DNA of 37,531 nt from Alphaproteobacteria bacterium. GTDB taxonomy: Bacteria > Pseudomonadota > Alphaproteobacteria > Rhodospirillales > Casp-alpha2. The notes beneath the pieces were generated by a model. That model searched no databases. It was not told the origin of the DNA and saw only the letters and a program-made list of their open reading frames with translations. This document shows, piece after piece, positions 6,168 through 13,908 of this stretch (position 1 is the stretch's first letter; each line of letters begins with the position of its first letter). Made by a program: the position numbers and the translations under genes. Location of the stretch: assembly GCA_024279135.1 (NCBI GenBank), contig JAJRRU010000026.1:1-37531 (forward strand), written 5' to 3'.

Positions 6168-9100
6168 CTAGTTTCTATACTCCAAACAAAGGAAGTTATC
6201 ATTCCATGTGTGATTTTTCGGCTCGTCACCCTCAGTGATCTGTACGCATTTGACGCCCGAGGGTTTGCCTGCGGCATGCCAATTAACGACCCAAGATGAA
6301 TTTTGCGGTACACACACATAATTATCGTGCCAGCTATCTGGGTCCGCACCTTCGTTGACGGATGTACAACGCATCCCACCAATTGGCCCCGCCGAATTAA
6401 AACGCATCCCTATATCTTTGTTCATGCAAAGGTAATTATCACCCCAGGCATTCGGGTCTGCGTTTTCATTCCACGCCACACAGGTTGGTTTTCCACCCAC
6501 CCGTCCAGCGTCGGACCAAGTCAGACCAAGTTGTTCCAGCTTGATTTGAGATGCAGATAAAACATTGGGATAGCGGCCCTCATTAATGCCCGTGAACATC
6601 CAGTGCTGGATAGCTTTTTCATAATTGTCGCCGTATGCCTTCTTTAAGTCGGGATACTTGTTCAGGTAAAAACAAGGGTCCAGCACTTCACCTTTCAGAC
6701 TGGGGTCGCTTCCCTGGGGTCCATTGCAATTTAATGGTTCGTGTTTACGGCCTTCTTTACTTCCATTTGTGAACCAGTGCCCCAACGCTCCATTATAATT
6801 GATGCCCTCTTTTTTGATAAACACATTCTGCAAATCGGGATTGCGCGCCAGATAGGCGGCAAGGCTGAAGCTCTCACTCGACACTCGGCTTTCACGGTAA
6901 CCGTAATTCTCCCAATGGGCGGCCGACGCTAGTATATCGCCACCCATGACCTGCTTAAGATCGGGATGCTTGTTCATATAGAAACAGACATCCAGAACAT
7001 TGTTAGAGAGCTCTGCAATTCCCCCCGTGGACCCGCAAGCTTCCAGCGGAGCCGGATTCAGGCCTTCTGCCTTTCCACCACCGGTACTCCAGTGTTCCCA
7101 AGCCCTCGTGTAATCAACCATCAGGTCGCTTGTGCCCGTGTTCGAACTATGGCTACCACCGCCCCCAAAACGATTGAAGGTACTCTTGATCGCTTTCTCA
7201 GCTTTCAGGACACCGGCGATAGGTTGCATGAAGGACCGACGTAAATCATCATAACGGAGCATATAGTCACGGAGGTAAAACCCGGCGCTCGATTGCCGTC
7301 CTTCGGCGATACCGTGATTCATCCAATGTTGAGCGGCATAGGCCCACTTGTCGCCGAAAGCATTTTTCAGATCAGGATATTTGTTCAAGTAGAAACACGG
7401 ATCAAACTCTGCTTTTGCCAAGCTGGCAATGCCGCCAGTCGTACCACATGCGCCAAGTGGAGCCGGATCTAAGCCTTCTGCTTGTCCACCACCGGTACTC
7501 CAGTGTTCCCAAGCCCCCGCGTAATTGACATTCGTCGCCGTGATGAATTTTTTGGTTAAATCTGGATAGCGCAACATGTAACTAGCAAGGTCGAAACCAG
7601 CGCTGGCTTGGCGGCCTTCCGAATAGCCTTTGGCAAACCAATGACGGGTTGCCAATTCCTGACGGGTGCCAAAAGCCTTTTTCAGGTCAGGGTATTTATT
7701 GAGGTAGAAACACGGGTCAAAAACCGCCTTTTTCAATTCAGGCACACCGCCTGTCGCTTCGCAACCGATGAAAGGTTTGGCATTGAGCCCTTCCTTTTTA
7801 CCATTGTTACGCCAGTGGTCCAATGCCGAGCCATAATCGGCATACCTGCCCGGGACATTAGCCGAATTGCTATGTATGAAGGTATTTTCTAAATCTGGAT
7901 AACGCACGACATAAGCGTTGATATCAAACCCGGCACTTGATTGTCGACCTTCCTTTAGACCGAACGCAGACCAATGTATCAACGCCTTGGCACTATCGTA
8001 GCCAAAAGATGATTTCAAATCGGCATACATATTGACATAAAAACAGGGATCAAAGGTGGACGTCGATAAGTTGGAAAGACCACCCGCGCTTTCACACGCG
8101 GTAAAAGGTTTAGAGTTGAGGCCCTCTTTTCTACCGTTATTGACCCAGTGCCCCATGGCACTCGCAAAATCTACTGACCCATTTTTTACGAAGGTTTTTA
8201 ATAAGTCCTCATAACGAATGATGTAGGCGGCGGTGCTAAAGCCAGCACTCGACTGACGCCCCTCATGTATCCCGAAGGTCAGCCAGTGATTGGTGGCGCC
8301 GGTCAAATTGTTATGGAAGGCTGCCTTCATATCTGGGTATTTATTAATATAGAAACACGGATCAAACGCCGCGTTTTCCATTCCCTTGGCACCACCTGTG
8401 GCAGAACAGGCAAATGGTTTTGGGTTGCGGCCTTCGTTTTTGCCATTCGTGAGCCAATGGTTCATCGCGGCGGTAAAATCGATCTTTTCATTCTTGATGA
8501 AGGCCTTGGACAGGTCTGGATAACGCAGGACATACGCGACGAGGCTAAAGTCTGCGCTCGCCGCCCGGCCTTCTGAAATGCCGTTTTTAATCCAATGCGT
8601 TGCAGCCTTGTTGAAGTCGGTATTGAATGCTTTGATCAGGTCTGCGTTATGTTTAAGATAGAAACACGGATCAAAGATCGGGCGCTCCTGGCGTGGATTG
8701 GCCGTCGATACGGAACAGAATTTAGCCAAATCCGTTTTGTGTTTAGTTTCCAACGCCGTCAAGGCAGCATCATTTTGGGCCGTAACAACCGCCGCATCTT
8801 TGTTTTGTAGTGCAACCAGATTAGCCACCGATGAAGCTGGCCCATCAACAACGGCTGGCTTGCCCTTAATATTGTTTTGGGTAACAGCCGTGGCAATGAT
8901 CGCATCGATCCGCTTCTTTTCCTTCGTGTACAGGTCACTCACATCATTAAGCAAAGAGGTCGGAATGATTTTAATTTTTCTGGCTTCCTTAACCACCGTA
9001 TCGACGGCAATACCCAGTGCAATCAGGCCGAATTGTTCGCCATCAAACTTGGGGTCGGTCAAGGAGAATGCGAGTCTTGTCTCTAGGGACTTGTCGGCTA

Positions 9101-12100
9101 TTTCGGCATTCATATCGAGGACGACGGGTTGCCCTTTCAAAGCCTTTTTCAAGTCCCCTCTGATCGAGCTGTTTTTAAGCGCGAACAAGTTTGGCGTATC
9201 CTTGAATACGCTGACGCCCTTCTCTATGACATTGTTGAACGCCGTTATGCCCTTCATTCCATCTTTTGCCAGATTGAGTGCATCGGTCGCCCCTTGCTTG
9301 GCAAGCATTAATCCGGCAACGCGAGGGTCGAGATCCGTGGGTATAATTGCAACAGCACTACGCGCTTTGCTCAGTGCCCAATCTGCACCTTTCTTGGCAA
9401 GGCTCGCTCCTTCTTTTTCACTCGTTGCAAAGTACAATTCGGCACGCGGCTTAATATTTTCCGCCTCGCATTGGATACGCTCCGGAATGTTGGGGATCGT
9501 TTCACGTTTGGCGCATTTCATGGAAATATGACGCCAGATGCAATGACCAAAAATACGTTTGGCGCAGCTGCCTAACTCCGGTTTCCACAGCACACATATT
9601 CTTTCCGTTTGATTGCAGGTTTTGATTTCACTTTGATAACGGGACATATCGTTGGAAAAGCCGTTGATATTGTTCTGGATGGTATTGACCTTTGCGATGG
9701 CCGCACTGATTTTGGCTTCATCGGCTCTCTTTTCGGCACTTACCTTGGCCTTCATGGCGGTAATTTTCCGATCAAGACCATCCACTTTCACCTGCGCTTT
9801 GTTCAAAGCCTGAGTTGCTTTTTCAGCGCCGGCATCGATGGAATTTAGTTTCGCCTTTACGCTGGCACCTCCTAAATTCCTAAGCCATGCGCCGGGGTCA
9901 GACGACAGCGATGCATCCAGAAAAATATCGGCATTTTTAATACCGGAAGCCTTGGTCAGGTTTTTTCCTGAAACGTCTGCATTAATTTTAAATTTGAACA
10001 GATCGCCAAAGTCGCTGGTGGCGGCAATATCAATGCCGTCTTTGTTGAAATCAAAGTGGAACTTGTCTTTGATGCCGAGCATTTCAACATCAGCATCAAC
10101 AGTAAGGGACGGCACCGACTTGGGCCCCATATCCATTTTAAAGTCATTTTTTTTCAAATGAAGCGGGCCAAGGTTTAAATCATTAATTTTACCGGCCGCC
10201 TGAATGCCCTTGGTTGGACTAATCGAAACGTTCATATCGCCCACTTGATGATCGAGCCAGTTCATACCACCAGCCATGGCAAAACCTTCACTTGTGATGT
10301 GCAGGTCAGGGTCTTGCGCACCCGGGGTGACAAAGGCAAATTTTACCTTGGTGAAGGTTGGCAATATTCCTGCCGGAATATCGACCTTGAACTCGCCACC
10401 AATCATCGCGAGGGCGATCTTCTCCATAAAGAACATATCAACCTGGTCGGCGGATCCTTTGAAGGCAATGTCTTGAGGCGCTCCTAAAGCTTCCGGCAAC
10501 AAATCAGCATCGGCGGCAATAGCGAACGTGTCGCCGCTGGCTTTAATATCACCGTCAAAGTCTAAGTGAATGGCGCCATCCTCGGCGATACCCAGATCCA
10601 TACCGACTTCGTAAAGGGTGAAGCCGGGAATACCAAAGGGGTTTTTCCAGCCTTTATTATCTTGCAGATCGGCGACGATCTTGATGCCAATTTTCTCGTC
10701 CTCGAATTCCAACGCCGTCTTGGCATCAAATAGTAGTTCGGTACCGTGGACAGTGGCGATGATGTCAGCACCGATGCCGATTTCGATATCGAACTGCCCA
10801 GCGGACTCGGTCGCAATCATCGAGAATACGGCGGTGACGCCGGGTTTGGATTTCATCCATTTGGGTTGCCCTTTGGCTCCGCTATGAGCGCTAAGATCGA
10901 CATCCACATTGAGCTTCGTCGGGCCGCCGAACAGGCCGCCGATGTCGCCGGTCATGATTACGCGTTCTTCACTTAATCCCAATCGTTTAAAGGCTTTCGC
11001 CAAACCGCCCCCGGATTTCTTTTGCTCAAACGCTGCAATCAGGCTGAGTCCCGGGGAAACGTCGATATTAGCAGGGCCCTTACCGTAGATATCCTTCAGG
11101 GCGTCCTGGGCGATGGGCGAGAAGCTGGAAAGCGCACCTTGCAGGCCGTCTTTGGACAGCACCATAGCGGTTTCGGACAACACGATGTGCTTTAAGGGCG
11201 TGTTCTTCAGCAACGGCACGAATTCAGTGATGGCGAAATTGTCTTGGCGCAACAGCAGATTCCAGCCAGAATCTCTGAACAGAAATATATCTAAATCCTT
11301 CTTGCCACCAAAGTCCGTCTTGGCCTCGATGCCGTTCTCAGAAATTTTGATGGTGTTGATGGTGAAATGGCTGGCTTGTGGAATACCCTTAACGTCTGGA
11401 ATTTCGGAAAGCTTCATCGGCCCGTCTAGTTCGAAAAAGGCATCGGTGATTTGTCCATTTTTCTCATGTAAATCGACGGTAATATTCAGCCTCGAATGGC
11501 GGCCAATGTCCGTCTTGGCAGTTACAGTGATATCGTAAGCGCCCTTTTTCTTGCCGATACCCAGCGATAAAGTGTCCAGATCAAGAAACTTGATGCCCAG
11601 CGGATGGGTCCACTTTTTATCGCTCGTCGCCGTGAAGGTGAGTTTAGATTTGCTATGATCTACATCCACTTTGAAGGCGACCTTGTCGCCTTTTACCAAA
11701 AGGTCAGCATCGCCGGAAATTGCCACATTAATACCCTGTTTGCCGGCGAGCGTCTTGCTCGTGATGGCGAGCTTACCGTTGTTGAAGGCCAAGAACTTTT
11801 CAACCTCGGGGATTTTCAGCTTTGGTAGGTTCACCTCAATGTCCAGGTTGTCGAGGATTGCTTTCTTGATTGCCACCCCACTGGTGTTTTTCGCAAAAGC
11901 CTTGGAGCTGAAGCCACCACCCAGTGGTAGTTTCAGATCACTAACCCCCACTTTCTTCAGAATTTTGGCCATATCCCCGGAAGGATGGATATTCATATGA
12001 CCAAATATGTTCATGCCGGGCTTAATCGTCGGGTTTGCATTGGATTTATGAACCCAAGACGCGGTGATTCCTGTGAACTTGAGATTGCTTAGCTTCGTCG

Positions 12101-13466
12101 CCTGTTTCTGAGGGCTGTAAAGGGCGACGAGACTTGAAATACCCGCATTCTTGAGGGGCGTTTTCGCCGTGTCCGGAATCAATTTAGACAGGGACAAATT
12201 ATCTAGGTAGAGCGCGACGAAGTGCCCCTTGCTGCCGAGCGGTTTCTGCACTTCCATGAAAGTTGAAATACCTTTGACCTTGCCTTGCAGCCACAACCGT
12301 TTTGCCATTATCTCGACTGAATCAAGCTCGATCTCAGAAAGGCCGGGAATATCGCCAGGTAACAGGTCGGACAAGATCAGTTTGGTCTTGGCGGTAATAA
12401 CGGCAGAACTGCCAGAATTCGAAACGTAGTGAAAGGCGACATCAACCTTTTTGGTGTTTATGTTTGACTTCGCATTTACGACAATATCCCACTTACCTGC
12501 TTTCTTGGTCGCCACCACATGCATATTGGTAAGATTGAGTGGATGAAAAAACGGAAGATTGACCGTGTCTTTGGAATCACCCGTGATTTCCGCCGTAAAG
12601 GCTTTGCCAGGCTGCGCCGCCAACATACCGAAACTGAAGGTCTTTTCGGCGTTATGAAGCTTAACCCCAAAATCACCCGTGAGGCCTGCAAATATCTTTG
12701 GTGTACCCTTGATCTCGCGGCCAATAATGATGATCTGCGCGCTTTTAACGCTGACAATATTGGGCATACCCGGGATTTTGAGGTTTTGGGGAAGTGGTAA
12801 AGTCAGGCTCAGTCCGCTAATAAGATCGCTTTTGATTCTCTGGCTGGCCGTCTTTAAGTCGTAACCCATAAGATTAGCAGGAAACGTACCGCTCAAGGGA
12901 ATCGAAAACTGATTATGGCCGATACTCTGAAGAATTTTTTTGACGGCTCCTGCTGAGGCAAAGTCTGCTTCGCCAAATAAGTTTAGGCCTACTTTTAAAT
13001 TAATGTGACTGCCAGCATGGCTCAGCGATTTGCGCACGTCTGATGGAAAGCTCGACGTTGCAATATTTGATTTAGCCTTGCCTATGGGGACGTAGATAAA
13101 AACGATATCCTTAAACGTGATGCCGTCAATCGGTGTGCCGTGGGGGATCGGCACTACATCAGCAAGACTGAAGTTATCAGGCATGAAAGCCCCCATGGAG
13201 GTACCTTCTATCTTAAAGGTTGATACCCGCGCCGACTTACCGCGTAAGGTGACTTTGGCCGATTTTGACGTGCCGGTCCGTCGAATATCGCTGACGGGAA
13301 GGTCGGAAAGACCGGGCACAGTCTTGAAAATCTTGAAGAGTTCTCCACTGGTTTGCGTTGACTGAGCCAACGCAGTGCGGGGAGCAAGGGCGACGAGACC
13401 GATGAAGAGGGGCAATAACAGCATGGCTTTCAAACGTGAAATCCATATTTGCGTAGCTAAATTCAT
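6168..13466 (-). CDS. Giant exported multi-repeat protein (2432 residues)
   Basis: I do not recognise the whole protein. A Sec signal peptide (hydrophobic core about 15-28, cleavage expected after Ala34, ALA-QS) shows export. Residues ~37-1000 hold three long repeats of about 315 residues, rich in alternating beta-strand patterns; a divergent beta-rich segment continues to ~1200. Residues ~1205-1290 look like a coiled coil, then a Cys-rich insert (~1288-1345) and a helical region to ~1590. Residues 1598-2305 are six and a half units of DPCFY...YPDL...HW..G..EGR type. Residues 2313-2432 are three ~40-residue modules each ending in DN[YF][LV]C. The start is ATG behind GGGGGAG. It faces a divergent TPR-secretin gene, suggesting a secreted or surface partner. 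No RTX nonapeptides or LPXTG motif were seen. Confidence 0.85.
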   Translation of the reverse strand: MNLATQIWISRLKAMLLLPLFIGLVALAPRTALAQSTQTSGELFKIFKTVPGLSDLPVSDIRRTGTSKSAKVTLRGKSARVSTFKIEGTSMGAFMPDNFSLADVVPIPHGTPIDGITFKDIVFIYVPIGKAKSNIATSSFPSDVRKSLSHAGSHINLKVGLNLFGEADFASAGAVKKILQSIGHNQFSIPLSGTFPANLMGYDLKTASQRIKSDLISGLSLTLPLPQNLKIPGMPNIVSVKSAQIIIIGREIKGTPKIFAGLTGDFGVKLHNAEKTFSFGMLAAQPGKAFTAEITGDSKDTVNLPFFHPLNLTNMHVVATKKAGKWDIVVNAKSNINTKKVDVAFHYVSNSGSSAVITAKTKLILSDLLPGDIPGLSEIELDSVEIMAKRLWLQGKVKGISTFMEVQKPLGSKGHFVALYLDNLSLSKLIPDTAKTPLKNAGISSLVALYSPQKQATKLSNLKFTGITASWVHKSNANPTIKPGMNIFGHMNIHPSGDMAKILKKVGVSDLKLPLGGGFSSKAFAKNTSGVAIKKAILDNLDIEVNLPKLKIPEVEKFLAFNNGKLAITSKTLAGKQGINVAISGDADLLVKGDKVAFKVDVDHSKSKLTFTATSDKKWTHPLGIKFLDLDTLSLGIGKKKGAYDITVTAKTDIGRHSRLNITVDLHEKNGQITDAFFELDGPMKLSEIPDVKGIPQASHFTINTIKISENGIEAKTDFGGKKDLDIFLFRDSGWNLLLRQDNFAITEFVPLLKNTPLKHIVLSETAMVLSKDGLQGALSSFSPIAQDALKDIYGKGPANIDVSPGLSLIAAFEQKKSGGGLAKAFKRLGLSEERVIMTGDIGGLFGGPTKLNVDVDLSAHSGAKGQPKWMKSKPGVTAVFSMIATESAGQFDIEIGIGADIIATVHGTELLFDAKTALEFEDEKIGIKIVADLQDNKGWKNPFGIPGFTLYEVGMDLGIAEDGAIHLDFDGDIKASGDTFAIAADADLLPEALGAPQDIAFKGSADQVDMFFMEKIALAMIGGEFKVDIPAGILPTFTKVKFAFVTPGAQDPDLHITSEGFAMAGGMNWLDHQVGDMNVSISPTKGIQAAGKINDLNLGPLHLKKNDFKMDMGPKSVPSLTVDADVEMLGIKDKFHFDFNKDGIDIAATSDFGDLFKFKINADVSGKNLTKASGIKNADIFLDASLSSDPGAWLRNLGGASVKAKLNSIDAGAEKATQALNKAQVKVDGLDRKITAMKAKVSAEKRADEAKISAAIAKVNTIQNNINGFSNDMSRYQSEIKTCNQTERICVLWKPELGSCAKRIFGHCIWRHISMKCAKRETIPNIPERIQCEAENIKPRAELYFATSEKEGASLAKKGADWALSKARSAVAIIPTDLDPRVAGLMLAKQGATDALNLAKDGMKGITAFNNVIEKGVSVFKDTPNLFALKNSSIRGDLKKALKGQPVVLDMNAEIADKSLETRLAFSLTDPKFDGEQFGLIALGIAVDTVVKEARKIKIIPTSLLNDVSDLYTKEKKRIDAIIATAVTQNNIKGKPAVVDGPASSVANLVALQNKDAAVVTAQNDAALTALETKHKTDLAKFCSVSTANPRQERPIFDPCFYLKHNADLIKAFNTDFNKAATHWIKNGISEGRAASADFSLVAYVLRYPDLSKAFIKNEKIDFTAAMNHWLTNGKNEGRNPKPFACSATGGAKGMENAAFDPCFYINKYPDMKAAFHNNLTGATNHWLTFGIHEGRQSSAGFSTAAYIIRYEDLLKTFVKNGSVDFASAMGHWVNNGRKEGLNSKPFTACESAGGLSNLSTSTFDPCFYVNMYADLKSSFGYDSAKALIHWSAFGLKEGRQSSAGFDINAYVVRYPDLENTFIHSNSANVPGRYADYGSALDHWRNNGKKEGLNAKPFIGCEATGGVPELKKAVFDPCFYLNKYPDLKKAFGTRQELATRHWFAKGYSEGRQASAGFDLASYMLRYPDLTKKFITATNVNYAGAWEHWSTGGGQAEGLDPAPLGACGTTGGIASLAKAEFDPCFYLNKYPDLKNAFGDKWAYAAQHWMNHGIAEGRQSSAGFYLRDYMLRYDDLRRSFMQPIAGVLKAEKAIKSTFNRFGGGGSHSSNTGTSDLMVDYTRAWEHWSTGGGKAEGLNPAPLEACGSTGGIAELSNNVLDVCFYMNKHPDLKQVMGGDILASAAHWENYGYRESRVSSESFSLAAYLARNPDLQNVFIKKEGINYNGALGHWFTNGSKEGRKHEPLNCNGPQGSDPSLKGEVLDPCFYLNKYPDLKKAYGDNYEKAIQHWMFTGINEGRYPNVLSASQIKLEQLGLTWSDAGRVGGKPTCVAWNENADPNAWGDNYLCMNKDIGMRFNSAGPIGGMRCTSVNEGADPDSWHDNYVCVPQNSSWVVNWHAAGKPSGVKCVQITEGDEPKNHTWNDNFLCLEYRN
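6171..6530 (-). repeat. Three C-terminal ~40-residue modules of the giant protein
   Basis: Residues 2313-2352, 2353-2390 and 2391-2432 share the pattern W/F..AG...G..C....E..[DE]P...W.DN[YF][LV]C, for example ADPNAWGDNYLC, ADPDSWHDNYVC and HTWNDNFLC. Each has two Cys, so an internal disulfide is likely. A cell-surface binding role is only a guess. Confidence 0.8.
6571..8680 (-). repeat. Six and a half DPCFY/HW-EGR repeats of the giant protein
   Basis: Units begin near residues 1598, 1702, 1806, 1918, 2022, 2159 and 2262. The first half follows DPCFYLNKYPDLKKAFG...HW..GI.EGRQSSAGF; the second half follows YVLRYPDL...F.......A..HW..NG..EGL.PKPF..C...GG. The usual unit is about 105 residues; the fifth is longer owing to a Gly/Ser insertion (GGGGSHSS). 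Each unit carries one Cys per half. The YPDL...HW..G..EGR half-unit resembles short repeats seen in other large bacterial extracellular proteins. Confidence 0.9.
10470..13358 (-). repeat. Three ~315-residue N-terminal repeats of the giant protein
   Basis: Three anchors recur with the same spacing. PDNFSLADVVP (~96), LDNLSLSKLIP (~420) and QDNFAITEFVP (~741) start one block, each followed by TP(I/L). A second anchor is LNLFGEADF / MNIFGHMNI / LSLIAAFEQ, followed by a K-x-x-x-x-[IL]G helix. The third is HPLNLTNMHV (308), HPLGIKFLDLD (621) and NPFGIPGFTL (942). Identity between copies is low, so the duplication is old. Confidence 0.75.
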
Positions 13467-13499
13467 GTTAAGTCTCCCCCTAAAGCTATCAAATTTTTT

Positions 13500-13519
13500 C
13501 TAGCACTTAACCATGCTAG
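13500..13519. promoter_or_regulatory. Inverted repeat in the leader of the giant gene
   Basis: CTAGCA and TGCTAG form a 6-bp stem with an 8-nt loop, 34 bp upstream of the giant gene's start and followed by A6 on the transcribed strand. It may be an operator or a 5'-UTR hairpin. Confidence 0.3.
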
Positions 13520-13552
13520 GGCCCAGACTCGCTAAAATCCAGTAGCAAATGA

Positions 13553-13779
13553 GGGACGTCAGATCGTGTGCAACGCCGCGAGATTACCGTCGGTGGTGGC
13601 CACGCCGGTGGCCAGTGGGGATGGAGCCATTTCGCCTGGGCGAAGTTGAAAGTGCCGAGGTCCGCTTACAACGCCCCGGTGATCAATGGAATGCCTGGAG
13701 CCTTGTGTTGGCCAATCGAGGGGTTGTTTTCAAACAGACCAAAATAGGCAAATTGAGGTCAGGCAAGAATGAAAATTAG
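13553..13779 (+). pseudogene. Remnant of a CRTAC1-like (ASPIC/UnbV) gene
   Basis: The first part reads SDRVQRREITVGGGHAGGQ and WGWSHF. After a one-base shift near 13631-13636 it continues GLGEVESAEVRLQ, DQWNAWSLVLANRGVVF and runs to TAG 13777-13779. Together these match the C-terminal ASPIC/UnbV segment (RRE.TVG.GHA.GQ....HFGLG......V...W) found after FG-GAP repeats. Only about 70 residues remain and a stop at 13550-13552 closes the frame upstream. It fills most of the 440-bp gap between the divergent giant and secretin genes. Confidence 0.75.
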
Positions 13780-13908
13780 ATGTATAAAGGCCGCAACTTT
13801 CGGTCTTAATAGACAAGGGATGAGCAACATGCAACAATCCATTAAATCACAATTTGCAAGTTTTAAGTGCAGAATAACGTCTGGGGAACAGGGATTTATC
13901 GTACGGTT

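Noticed and set aside
8698-9531. 277-codon plus-strand reading frame inside the giant gene
   Set aside because: It is antisense to the clearly coding 2432-residue frame, has no family match and no ribosome site; it reflects codon bias of the giant gene.
6168-13466. RTX toxin or type V adhesin identity for the giant protein
   Set aside because: No GGxGxDxxx nonapeptides, no autotransporter barrel and no TPS domain were seen.
13549-13779. A 76-residue plus-strand gene
   Set aside because: Its second half is the frameshifted ASPIC/UnbV relic and its first half is out of frame, so it is a remnant, not a gene.
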